Assembly: GCA_030694465.1 (NCBI GenBank)
Contig: JAUXYJ010000011.1
Coordinates: 1-55,664 of the forward strand
Reading direction: 5' to 3'
DNA: 55,664 nucleotides
From: Deltaproteobacteria bacterium
GTDB taxonomy: Bacteria; Myxococcota_A; Polyangia; Polyangiales; Ga0077539
The notes beneath the pieces were generated by a model. The model had not been told where the DNA came from and did not search any database. It saw only the letters and a list, made by a program, of their open reading frames with translations. Position numbers and translations under genes: made by a program. This document shows, one piece after another, positions 34,896 to 43,246 of this stretch (positions are counted from its first letter, which is position 1; each line of letters opens with the position of its first letter).

Positions 34896-37619
34896 TCAGC
34901 GCTCGCGCAAGAGATACAGCGCCCGCGGCGCGCTCGGTATCGCCTCGAGCTTCAGCCGCGCAAACGCAGCCGCGAGTGCCTCGTCCGGCGCGAGCAACAC
35001 AGGCGCTCTCTTTGCGAGCGCGTACCCCGTCACGAGCGCCTCGGTGTCGACCAGGGCCTGAGCGCTCGGATGCAAGAGCGCGTCGCACACAAGACCCTGC
35101 GAATCAAGCGCTCGCTCTGTGATCTTGGCGACTCGCCATCGGTGGCCTGTGCGTGTGACAAGCGAGCTCTCGGCGACCAATGGGGCTGTCCATTCTAAGA
35201 GCCACTGGGCGATGGCGATCACCCCGGGCGGCAGCTCGTCACCGCGCGAGAGCTGTTCTCGTGCACGCGCGATCGCCTCAACGAGCGGCTCGCGGACACT
35301 CTCGTCCAACGCCTCGCACGCAAGGGCTCGCGCATCGAGCTCTGCACGCGCTCGGACGCGATCGTCGGTCGCCTCTGGGACGTCGTCCGCGCCGAAGCGG
35401 ACCCTCGTCCATCGCGCGATGACCGTCGCGGTGGCCTCGCGCCAGAGCGTCGCGCGCTCGCGAGAGAGTGCCGCGCGAGGGGACGCCCCGTCGATCGCAC
35501 GAAGCAGCAATTCTTCAGGCGAAATCGACTCGTCTTTCATCGGGACGCTCACGGTTGCCAGAGACTCTCCGGGCCGCACGCGATCGCCCACGTCCGCGAG
35601 AGTCCCCAATCGGCCTCGGGGGATCCACGCTTCGCGGCCCCAGCGCGTGTCCGAAATTTGGCTCTCGCGTCGCTCGGCGCGGCGCACATTGAGCGCGGTC
35701 CCAAGGGACGCCGTGCTGATCCAAATCGCGCCCTCGGGGACGCGTCGATCGTAGCCCACGCGCGCGGTGCACCCGAGCGCGAGCGTGCTCTCGCGCGCCA
35801 AGAGCGACTGTGCAAACACGGCCCCGCGTCGAGAGTCTCCGGGGCCTACACAGAGCGCTTCGCGGTCGAACTCGTCGGCCGCACGTGCCTCGATCCAGCG
35901 CGATCGATCAGGCAAATCACACGCGATCGCGATGGCATTCGGTGTCGCCACGAGCACTGTTGTGTCCCGAGGCCACACACGCACTGCGCCGCTGGCCTGC
36001 GCGATCGAGGCGGCCAGTGTGCTCTCAAGCGGTGCTGGCTGCGCGCCCACGAGCGGCAGGGGGGCCTCGCACACGGGCTCGCCCCCGAGCGCGAGGGCGG
36101 TCGAGAGCGAAGGCTGCGCGAAGCGATGCGGCGCGAGGATCAGCCCCTCTGGGGTGAGCTCACACAGCGCGAGCTGGGTGACCTTGTCGGCGGTATCCGT
36201 GAGCCAATTTGCAGGAACTTCGACGCACTCAGAGACCCTCACTGAGCGCGTGATGCGCGCGAAGGTCAGCGGCTGTCCGAGCGGACACATCGGCGCATGC
36301 GACGCGCTCAAGACCCTCTCGCGGAGCAGCGCACCGAGCGGTCGACTGTTCACGGTGTCCGCCGGCATCCACGACAACTCGGGGGCGCGCGAGGGACGCG
36401 AGCGGCTGCCAAACATGATCGTATCGCCACGGGCGATCGCGTTCTGGAGCGTGAGAAACAGCCCCCGACGGACCCATCGCATGAGCACCTGCCCAGGCCC
36501 CAACACGCGCAGCGGGGTTCCCAACGCGCGCGCCGCGGACGTGGCCTCGTCGGTCTGCACCCAGGACAACACACGCGCGAGATCGTCGGGTTGCCACGAG
36601 GCGTCGCCCACGTTGGCCAAGAGATCGCTGGGAGCACCGAGCACACGGTCTCCGCGAGGGAGCTTGATCTGTCTGCAAAATGCCTCGAGGTCCGCGCGGT
36701 CTCGCAAGACTGTGGGCGAGGGCAGCAGCGGCTCTTTGAGCACCGTGACGGTCTTGGCTTTGCCTTTGGTTTTTGCCTTGGTCGAGACCCTGCGCTCTTC
36801 GACCAGGGCTGCGGGCTCGTGGGTCCACGCCGACGCGAGGCTGTCTTGAGCCAAGCGAACGCTGAGCTCTACGCCGCCCTCGACGGGGACAAACGCCAGA
36901 GAATCTCCCCATCGATTGCCCCAGCGCCACCCTCGCGCGGTCGGCGCGAGGCCCTCGCACGGCGCCAGCTCTGCGCGGACCCATCGCGACAGCCCCTCGA
37001 TCATGAGCGTGCCCTGCGCTGTCGGAAGCGGAAGCTCGCCCAGGTACACCTCTTGTTCGCGGATGTCCGTGATGCTCCCGTCAGGATCGAGAAAGACCAC
37101 ACGAAGCGTGCCCTTCAGCACGCCGCTGTGATCGAACGCGAGCCTCGCGCACTCGTTGGGCGAGTACCGCGGCCGCGCCACAGAGAGCCCCATGAGCTCA
37201 AAGCGCCACTGCTCGCTCTCGCTCACAAGAAGCGCAAACTCACGCGTGATCGCCGCGAGGTCCCCCTCGGTTGGCGAGAGAGCTCGCGTCCACGACGCGT
37301 CGGTCCAAGCGGTCAGGGGCATCACGAGAGCCGTTGTATCCGATAACCCGGCGACGTCGCCGGATAGATTGCAAAATCGATGTTCGTGCGCCTCCAAGTC
37401 CGCGGCCAGGTCGAGAATCGCGAGTGATCGTTCGGGCACCCGCTCAAGCCACGCTGGGGTAAGGCTCATTTCGCAGTGCTTGCAGAGGCCCACGGCGAGC
37501 GCCGCGATGAGATGGGTTCGCAGCACCATGAGCGCCACGATTTGCGCTTGCGAGTAGGCTGCTGCACCACGTTTGAGCTCGTGACCCAGAAGACCGACGT
37601 GAAAGCGATTCTCGGGCAT
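34896..37619 (-). CDS. Divergent RNA polymerase beta (RpoB)-like protein, apparently inactive
   Basis: 907 residues from ATG 37619, against ~1,200-1,400 for bacterial RpoB. Residues ~150-215 match the beta1 lobe: RYSPNEC, TDIREQEVYLGELPL, GTLMIEGLSRWV. Further landmarks follow in RpoB order: MPADTVNSRPL (~418-428), SGAV (~543), STLALG...GAIWIS (~611-635), SPEELLLRAI (~700-709), LPPGV (~796) and TRTGHRWRVAKI (~822-833). The last aligns with GDKMAGRHGNKGVVSKI, but the catalytic lysines are Ser and Arg, and the HYGRxCPxExPEGxNIGL block is absent. So polymerase activity is unlikely. Residues 1-~99 (with C-K-H-C) are unrelated and joined through a palindrome-coded GDVAG; ATG 37322 is an alternative start (808 residues) matched by the second copy. 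Confidence 0.8.
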   Translation of the reverse strand: MPENRFHVGLLGHELKRGAAAYSQAQIVALMVLRTHLIAALAVGLCKHCEMSLTPAWLERVPERSLAILDLAADLEAHEHRFCNLSGDVAGLSDTTALVMPLTAWTDASWTRALSPTEGDLAAITREFALLVSESEQWRFELMGLSVARPRYSPNECARLAFDHSGVLKGTLRVVFLDPDGSITDIREQEVYLGELPLPTAQGTLMIEGLSRWVRAELAPCEGLAPTARGWRWGNRWGDSLAFVPVEGGVELSVRLAQDSLASAWTHEPAALVEERRVSTKAKTKGKAKTVTVLKEPLLPSPTVLRDRADLEAFCRQIKLPRGDRVLGAPSDLLANVGDASWQPDDLARVLSWVQTDEATSAARALGTPLRVLGPGQVLMRWVRRGLFLTLQNAIARGDTIMFGSRSRPSRAPELSWMPADTVNSRPLGALLRERVLSASHAPMCPLGQPLTFARITRSVRVSECVEVPANWLTDTADKVTQLALCELTPEGLILAPHRFAQPSLSTALALGGEPVCEAPLPLVGAQPAPLESTLAASIAQASGAVRVWPRDTTVLVATPNAIAIACDLPDRSRWIEARAADEFDREALCVGPGDSRRGAVFAQSLLARESTLALGCTARVGYDRRVPEGAIWISTASLGTALNVRRAERRESQISDTRWGREAWIPRGRLGTLADVGDRVRPGESLATVSVPMKDESISPEELLLRAIDGASPRAALSRERATLWREATATVIARWTRVRFGADDVPEATDDRVRARAELDARALACEALDESVREPLVEAIARAREQLSRGDELPPGVIAIAQWLLEWTAPLVAESSLVTRTGHRWRVAKITERALDSQGLVCDALLHPSAQALVDTEALVTGYALAKRAPVLLAPDEALAAAFARLKLEAIPSAPRALYLLRER
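37348..37363. repeat. Palindrome at the fusion point of the RpoB-like gene
   Basis: Perfect copy, in frame as GDVAG, 26 bases upstream of the alternative start ATG 37322. The degenerate copy at 43 kb has a palindrome at the same distance. Confidence 0.9.
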
Positions 37620-37688
37620 GTCGGCCACGCGGAGTGTGCGTCTGAACACGGACGCTCACGTCGATGCGTTTGTGGCACCCTGCTCAAG

Positions 37689-39575
37689 GTGTCCACAGAG
37701 ATCCCGCACAACGCGCGCGCGTGGCACGCCAGGACGCTCTTGGCGCTGTCTGCTTGGCTCCTCGCGTGCGGTGCGCGGACGCCGCTCTTGGCGGACGATC
37801 CTGGTCGGCCAACAGACCAGGCGGATGCGTCAGACGTGCGCGACGCCAGCCCAGGGGAGCGCAGGTTTCCGCGGCAGATTTCTCCGATTTCGCTCGGAGA
37901 CGTGAGCACGCTTCGGCCCACTCTGCGCTGGCAATTGCCTGATGGATTTGATGGCGCGCAGGTCGAGCTCTGTCGCGATCGTGCCTGTGCGCGCGTGATC
38001 GAGACGCTTGGTGTGTTGGGGACCTCGGTGCGGCCTGCTGCGGCGCTGCCCGCACGCTCTGCGGTGTTCTGGCGGCTGCGCGCAACGCGAGGCGCGACCA
38101 CCGACGCCACCCTGAGCCCCACGTGGCTGTTTCACGTGCCTGCGCGAGACAACGCGAACGCGATCGACACCAGCACGCACCCGCACTTGGATCTCAACGG
38201 TGACGGACTCGACGAAGTGGTCGTCGGGGCCTGTTTTGCCTCGCCAAGTGGGCGCTATCAAGCGGGCGTTGCTCAGGTGTTTTATGGCAGCGCGGCCGGG
38301 CTGTCACGCGTCGCAGCGCAGGTCCTCGAAGGCGCTGCGCCAGGAGATCAGCTCGGAATTGCGGTTGCTTCCGCGGGCGATGTCAACGGCGACGGCTTCG
38401 GTGATCTTGTCCTCGGCGGGCATCGCGCAGACCGCGAAGGGCGCGAAGATGCTGGCATCGCGCAGGTCTACCATGGCAGCGCGAGGGGGCTTGGTGGCTC
38501 TCCCGCGGTTGTGATGGTGGGTCAAGGCGCAGGAGAGCTGTTTGGTCTCTCGGTCACAAGCGCAGGGGACCTGGACCGTGATGGCTACGGAGACATCGTC
38601 GTGGGCGCGCCTTTTGCCGATCCGATGGGCCGGACCGACGCGGGCAGCGCGCGTGTGTTTTATGGCAGCGCAGCCGGCGTTGCAGCGTCGCCCGCGTGGG
38701 CGCTTGAGGGGCTTGCAGGGGGCGATCAGTTGGGTTTCGCAGTCGCAGGTGCAGGGGACCTCAACGGCGACGGATACAACGATGTGATCGTCGGAGCGCA
38801 CGGAGCCGACGCGCTGGGACTCAACGATTCAGGGCGCGTACACGTGATCTTAGGGAGCCCGACAGGCCTCGGCACGCTGCCCTCACACAGCCTTGAGGGC
38901 CCCGTGGCGCAGCGCCACTTTGGGTACAACCTCGCCAGCGCGGGTGACCTCAACGGCGATGGGTACAGTGACCTCGTGGTGTCAGATACCGCTGGATATT
39001 TGCTCACGCAGAGCCCTTCTCTAGTACGCGTGTTTTATGGCGGCTCCGAAGGGCCTGGTCCGCAGGCTGCGCGCGTGCTTGTGGCGCATCCCAGCGCGCA
39101 CGCTTTGGGCACTTCGCTGGCGAGCGCGAGAGATGTGAATGGCGATGGTTATGGCGACCTAGTGGTGGGCGCGCCCGAAGCGATCCCCAATGAGCGCAGC
39201 CTCGCGGGACGCGTGAGTGTGTTCGTCGGGAGCCCTTCGGGCATCGCCGAGGCGCCCACCCAGGTGCTTCGCGGCGTCGCCATGGGAGACGTGTTTGGGA
39301 GGTCTGTCTCGGGCGCGGGTGACCTCAACGGCGATGGCTACTGTGACCTCGTCGTGGGCGCCAACGGAGAGGCCCCGCGAGGGTTGGTACGTGCGGGCGT
39401 CGTGCGTGTCTATCTCGGTCAAAACACAGGAGTCTCTGAGGTGCCGGTCGACGTGCTGGAGGGCTCTGAGGCCGAGGGGCAGTTTGGCGTTTCGGTGGCC
39501 CACCACTGGACGCGTGACAGGGCGTCTCGGCGGTGCGCGGCCTACGCTCACTCGGTGGACACTCTCCATCGCTAA
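37689..39575 (+). CDS. FG-GAP (integrin-alpha-like) repeat lipoprotein
   Basis: 628 residues if started at GTG 37689, which gives a lipoprotein signal ending LSAWLLAC. An Asp-rich linker and a fibronectin-like stretch (~45-150) precede seven FG-GAP blades, each with a D-L-N-G-D-G-Y-x-D calcium loop and V-x-V-F-Y-G-S. Together they should form a seven-bladed beta-propeller on the cell surface, probably for adhesion or protein contacts. No ribosome site stands out, so the start is uncertain. Divergent from the RpoB-like gene. Confidence 0.8.
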   Translation: MSTEIPHNARAWHARTLLALSAWLLACGARTPLLADDPGRPTDQADASDVRDASPGERRFPRQISPISLGDVSTLRPTLRWQLPDGFDGAQVELCRDRACARVIETLGVLGTSVRPAAALPARSAVFWRLRATRGATTDATLSPTWLFHVPARDNANAIDTSTHPHLDLNGDGLDEVVVGACFASPSGRYQAGVAQVFYGSAAGLSRVAAQVLEGAAPGDQLGIAVASAGDVNGDGFGDLVLGGHRADREGREDAGIAQVYHGSARGLGGSPAVVMVGQGAGELFGLSVTSAGDLDRDGYGDIVVGAPFADPMGRTDAGSARVFYGSAAGVAASPAWALEGLAGGDQLGFAVAGAGDLNGDGYNDVIVGAHGADALGLNDSGRVHVILGSPTGLGTLPSHSLEGPVAQRHFGYNLASAGDLNGDGYSDLVVSDTAGYLLTQSPSLVRVFYGGSEGPGPQAARVLVAHPSAHALGTSLASARDVNGDGYGDLVVGAPEAIPNERSLAGRVSVFVGSPSGIAEAPTQVLRGVAMGDVFGRSVSGAGDLNGDGYCDLVVGANGEAPRGLVRAGVVRVYLGQNTGVSEVPVDVLEGSEAEGQFGVSVAHHWTRDRASRRCAAYAHSVDTLHR

Positions 39576-39584
39576 GCACGAGAC

Positions 39585-39600
39585 CCGGCTACGTCGCCGG
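39585..39600. repeat. Palindrome variant containing a stop codon
   Basis: CCGGCTACGTCGCCGG; the G-to-T change turns TCG into TAG on the minus strand and forms the stop of the gene at 39589. Confidence 0.85.
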
Positions 39601-40077
39601 TCTGCGCCCTTGCTCTTCGGCCGACACGCCGGTACCCCAGCCAAACTCCATCAAGAGTGATTTGGGTGAGAACTCAAACCGCCGAGCAGTCTCGGCCCTG
39701 CGCACGAGCTGCGCGCGCGTGTCAGTGACAAAGGTCGCCTCGTTCATCCACTCGATCTCGGTGGTGTCGCAAAAGATCCAGCGCTCGGCAAAGTGCTCGG
39801 TGAGCCACGCATAGACCCTCGCGTACGCGCCGTCGCCAGTGAGCGCGATGCCCGCGCGCGTGATGCGCTCGGCAAATCGTGTGAGCCCAACGGTCGTCTC
39901 GACGAGCAAGAAAGAGCTCGTGTGTGGCTTGCACGCACCTTCAATCGGGCAAGAGTTTCCCACGTAAAAATCGTCGACAGTGAAGAAGTCGAGCCACCCA
40001 TCTGCGAGCGAGTACTCGCACGAGAGCTCGGCAATGTACTGCCCGCCGAGGCAGCGGAGGTATGCGCGGTTGGCCAT
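39589..40077 (-). CDS. Hypothetical protein ending in a palindrome
   Basis: 162 residues from ATG 40077 (MANRAYLRCLGG). The longer upstream frame runs through a palindrome and is not needed. Features are YIAELSCEY, a cysteine pair, TRFAERITRAGI and WLTEHFAERWIFCDTTEIEW. No family recognised. The final residues RRPAT and the TAG stop come from the palindrome variant at 39585. Confidence 0.5.
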   Translation of the reverse strand: MANRAYLRCLGGQYIAELSCEYSLADGWLDFFTVDDFYVGNSCPIEGACKPHTSSFLLVETTVGLTRFAERITRAGIALTGDGAYARVYAWLTEHFAERWIFCDTTEIEWMNEATFVTDTRAQLVRRAETARRFEFSPKSLLMEFGWGTGVSAEEQGRRPAT

Positions 40078-40134
40078 AGCGCGGCCAGGGTAGGGGCAAT
40101 CGATCGGCTCATACAACGACGCAGCGCACGTGAC

Positions 40135-40150
40135 CCGGCGACGTCGCCGG
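40135..40150. repeat. Palindrome upstream of 40077 (-)
   Basis: Perfect copy, 58 bases upstream of the minus-strand start and ~140 bases before the divergent lipoprotein at 40291. Confidence 0.9.
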
Positions 40151-40290
40151 GTGAAGCGCGTTAAAACACTCTGGCCAGCCGGCCCGAGACTTGACCTGCG
40201 GTCTGGCACTGTGTGTTGAATGACCTTCTGCATGCGCAGGGTCTGTGCAGGCGGGCGGTGCGACAACGTGATCGTGTGGGAGGCCCTCGG

Positions 40291-41526
40291 ATGACGCGGA
40301 CAAATGTGTTTGGCTATGGGATTTGTGCACTCAATCGCCGTGCGCTGTACGGGGCGGTCGCGCTGGCGGTCTGCGTTGGAGCCCCAGGATGTGCGCGCTC
40401 TGTGCGACCGGGAGATCCGATCGTCTACGACGTCTTCACGCGCGTAGACACCTCGGTCCGCGTGCCCGATGTGCCTGTGGTCCCGCCGCCCGACGTGCGC
40501 CAGGGGCCTCGTGATGGTTCGCTGCCCATCGAGGACGGGGGGCGTGTGCGCGAGCTTGCGTATGTTCTCACCGACGTGGGAGCGTCACCGGTGCCCTTGG
40601 ACCCTACGCAGCCGCAGGAGGGGTTCAATCTAGACGGCATATTCTCAGGTGGAAGTGCTTTGCTCCCGCGAGCGTGCGGCAAGCTTGACAACCCCTCTGC
40701 GTTAGACCCGGACCAAAACTGCCCGGCTGACTCGCTGCTCGTTGCCGGAGGATGTCGTTCGCCCTCGTGTGCGCCCGCGGCAGGCTGCGTAGGAGGTGTC
40801 GATAACCAACTTCCGGTCTTGCTCGACGCCCTCGATTCAGAGCTTGCTGCAGAGTTTCCTGAGGGGCTGCGCGCTGCACTGGCACGCAATTTCGAGCCCT
40901 CGCGCAACTCGTTGCTGGTGCGAATCACGGACGTTGACAACCTAGATCGTGACGACGACGTGACCGTCTCTGTGTACGAAGCCTTTGCAGAGTTTGCCGC
41001 CGGATGTGACAGCAACAGCGCCGGACGTGCCTATCGCGTCGCAGCTCGCTCGGTGCTTGGCGTGAGCTTGGACACGCCGGTGCTTCCGCGATTGCCTGCG
41101 CGAATTGTGGCCGGAAGACTCATGACGGTGTCGGCAGCGCCCGAGGCGAGGCTACGGTTGCCCTTGCTGCGGGGATCCAGCGCCGAGGTCGTCTTGATGC
41201 TCACACACGCGCAGCTCCGCATGGACTTGGGGGTGGATCTCGCCAGCAACGGAAACCTCGGGGGCGTCGTGCCTGCGACTGCGATGGTCGAGCAAATTGC
41301 GCAGTCTTTTCCAAGGATTTCGGCAGATTTCAGCAGAGCCATCGGCGGCTTTGTCGACGTCGAACAGCCCGTACCCCCAGCCGGCACGGCGGGCGTGTGC
41401 GACGACCGCACCTCGGTCCCTCCGCGCCTCGGAAACCTCGCCGTTGCGCTTCGCTTTCGCGCCGTGCGTGCAGTGATCGTTCCCGGCCTCGCCATGGCAC
41501 GCACCCCCGGCACCTGCGGCAGCTAG
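40291..41526 (+). CDS. Large hypothetical lipoprotein
   Basis: 411 residues from ATG 40291, preceded by GGAGG at ~40279. The signal (RRALYGAVALAVCVGAPGC) ends in a lipobox-like GAPGC. A Pro/Val/Asp-rich linker leads to a folded domain with paired cysteines (ACGKLD, NCPAD, GGCRSPSCAPAAGC) and RNSLLVRITDVDNLDRDDDVTV. It resembles envelope lipoproteins common in myxobacteria. Function unknown. Confidence 0.65.
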   Translation: MTRTNVFGYGICALNRRALYGAVALAVCVGAPGCARSVRPGDPIVYDVFTRVDTSVRVPDVPVVPPPDVRQGPRDGSLPIEDGGRVRELAYVLTDVGASPVPLDPTQPQEGFNLDGIFSGGSALLPRACGKLDNPSALDPDQNCPADSLLVAGGCRSPSCAPAAGCVGGVDNQLPVLLDALDSELAAEFPEGLRAALARNFEPSRNSLLVRITDVDNLDRDDDVTVSVYEAFAEFAAGCDSNSAGRAYRVAARSVLGVSLDTPVLPRLPARIVAGRLMTVSAAPEARLRLPLLRGSSAEVVLMLTHAQLRMDLGVDLASNGNLGGVVPATAMVEQIAQSFPRISADFSRAIGGFVDVEQPVPPAGTAGVCDDRTSVPPRLGNLAVALRFRAVRAVIVPGLAMARTPGTCGS

Positions 41527-41718
41527 CGCGTCGGCCTGAAACAGCGCCTGTCGCCCCACGGCAGATCGACTTCGCACAGCGGCGTTGCGGCGACTTGTCA
41601 TGCATCCAGCCTTGCCGGGCTCTAGCGATTTTTCGGTCGCCGCTCCAGCTCAGCCCTCGCGCAGCGCAGCGAGTCCATCGCCTTAGGGGGTCCGCTGTGC
41701 TGCGCTTGACGCAGTCCA

Positions 41719-41747
41719 TTTCATGTAACATTGTTTGTTGCATGAAA
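41719..41747 (+). promoter_or_regulatory. Inverted repeat overlapping the Rrf2-methyltransferase start
   Basis: TTTCATGTAACA and TGTTGCATGAAA flank a 5-base centre, with one mismatch in 12. The start codon lies inside the right arm. It is a likely auto-regulatory operator for the Rrf2 protein. Confidence 0.6.
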
Positions 41748-42821
41748 CAGAACAGCCGCTTATCTAGCGCCCTGCATGTGCTCTTGCACATGGCAGAGCG
41801 CGAGGGCCCGGTGACCTCCGAGGTGCTCGCCCACACGATGAGCACACACCCAGTGGTGCTGCGGCGCATGATGGCGGGCTTGCGTGCGAAGGGCTATGTG
41901 CAGTCCGAGAAGGGACACGGCGGCGGCTGGACCCTCGCGTGTGCGCTCGCAGAGGTCACGCTGCGGGACGTCTACGAGGCCCTGGGCGCGCCCTCGCTGC
42001 TCGCCATGGGCAACCGCGCCGAAGCGCCTGGCTGCGCCGTCGAAGACGCCGTCCACGCTGCGCTGGGCAGCGCGCTGGACGAGGCCGAGTCGCTGCTGCT
42101 CACGCGCTTTGGTGAGCTCACCCTGGCTGCGCTGCGCGACGATGTGCACAGCCGCGTCGCCGCACGTACGCAGCCCTCGATACGCACCTTTGTGCACAGG
42201 GCCAAGCACCCCGCGGGGGCTCATGGTCACGGCGGTCACTCCCACGGTGCTGCTCAGCCGGGCGCGGTGCTTGAAGACCCGGCGCGTGACACTTGGCAAC
42301 GCCCAGACGACGTAGTGCGCGCGCTCAAGTGCAAGCCCACGATGACCGTGGCCGAGGTGGGCGCAGGGACCGGGTACTTTGCGGTAAGACTCGCGCGCGA
42401 AGTGCCTCTGGGTGAAGTGATTGCCACGGATTTGGCACGAGAGAATGTGCAGGCGCTGCGAGAGCGGGCACGCCGTGAGGGCCTTGCGAATCTTCGGGTC
42501 GTTCGTGCGACCAAGCGCGCGTCGGGCCTGAGCGCAGAGAGCGTGGATCGCGTGCTTGTGGCGCATGTGTGGCATCACATGACGGACCACGATGCGTGCG
42601 TGAGAGACCTCGTGGCGGCGATGCGTCCGGGCGCGCGGCTGGTGGTGCTTGAGTTTCATCCGGGCGCCCACCGTGGGCCTCCGGCGAGCCTCCGTGTGGC
42701 GCCCGCTGAGGTCATCGCGGTGCTGAAGCGCGCGGGGCTCTCGGCCAAGGTCTCGCCCGTCGAGATCACGGACCAGTACCTCGTTGAAGCGCGCCGGCGC
42801 GTGCCCAACGCTCGGTCTTGA
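41742..42821 (+). CDS. Rrf2-type regulator fused to a SAM methyltransferase
   Basis: 359 residues from ATG 41742. Residues 1-~140 are Rrf2-like: SALHVLLHMAE, TSEVLAHTMSTHPVVLRRMM for the HTH, and KGHGGGWTLA for the wing. There is no three-Cys cluster, only C98, so an iron-sulfur sensor is unlikely. A His-rich linker (GAHGHGGHSHG, ~159-169) could bind metal. Residues ~190-350 are a class I methyltransferase with V-A-E-V-G-A-G-T-G-Y-F (203-213). One polypeptide may sense, methylate and regulate, which is inference. Confidence 0.75.
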   Translation: MKQNSRLSSALHVLLHMAEREGPVTSEVLAHTMSTHPVVLRRMMAGLRAKGYVQSEKGHGGGWTLACALAEVTLRDVYEALGAPSLLAMGNRAEAPGCAVEDAVHAALGSALDEAESLLLTRFGELTLAALRDDVHSRVAARTQPSIRTFVHRAKHPAGAHGHGGHSHGAAQPGAVLEDPARDTWQRPDDVVRALKCKPTMTVAEVGAGTGYFAVRLAREVPLGEVIATDLARENVQALRERARREGLANLRVVRATKRASGLSAESVDRVLVAHVWHHMTDHDACVRDLVAAMRPGARLVVLEFHPGAHRGPPASLRVAPAEVIAVLKRAGLSAKVSPVEITDQYLVEARRRVPNARS

Positions 42822-42833
42822 GATCCCGATTGT

Positions 42834-43075
42834 GCACCCTTCGCTGACCGACATGCCCTTGGACGACCGCGTGATGAGCTCCAAGCGCCACCGCTCGCTC
42901 GCTCTCTCGAGGCTCGCAAACTCACGCGCAAGGTCCGCGAGATCTCTCCCCGTCGGGCGAGAGACATTGTGCCCACGACGCATCGATCCAAGAGGTCAAA
43001 CTCATCGCGTGTGGTCGTACACGATCACCCGGCGACGTCGCCGGAGGGTTGGCAGATGCACCACAAAATGTCGGC
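42834..43075 (-). pseudogene. Degenerate second copy of the RpoB-like N-terminal region
   Basis: On the minus strand, ATG 43006 begins MSLTSWIDASWAQ, matching MPLTAWTDASWTR of the RpoB-like protein. After a frameshift it continues as GRDLADLAREFASL, ERWRLELI and SVSEGC, matching GDLAAITREFALL, EQWRFELM and SPNEC. The upstream palindrome (43029) sits at almost the same distance from the start. It is clearly a gene fragment; I see no further RpoB-like sequence here. Confidence 0.7.
43029..43044. repeat. Palindrome upstream of the RpoB-like fragment
   Basis: Perfect copy, 23 bases upstream of the fragment's ATG at 43006; it mirrors the arrangement at 37348. Confidence 0.9.
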
Positions 43076-43246
43076 CATGCCTAGCGTACAGGCCATGACT
43101 GGTCATGACTCTGTGTGAAGACCCAGAAATACACAATGTCCTGCAAATGATGCTGCATTGTGCCGCTGTGTGGCTTATGGTTTTTGAGGCTGTGCAGCCG
43201 TCAGGAGGGATGACCCGGGCGCGCAGTTTCACGAAAGCACCCACCC

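Noticed and set aside
42784..43098. Plus-strand ORF over the RpoB-like fragment
   Set aside because: The minus strand there has homology to a real gene in the window, so the plus frame is its shadow.
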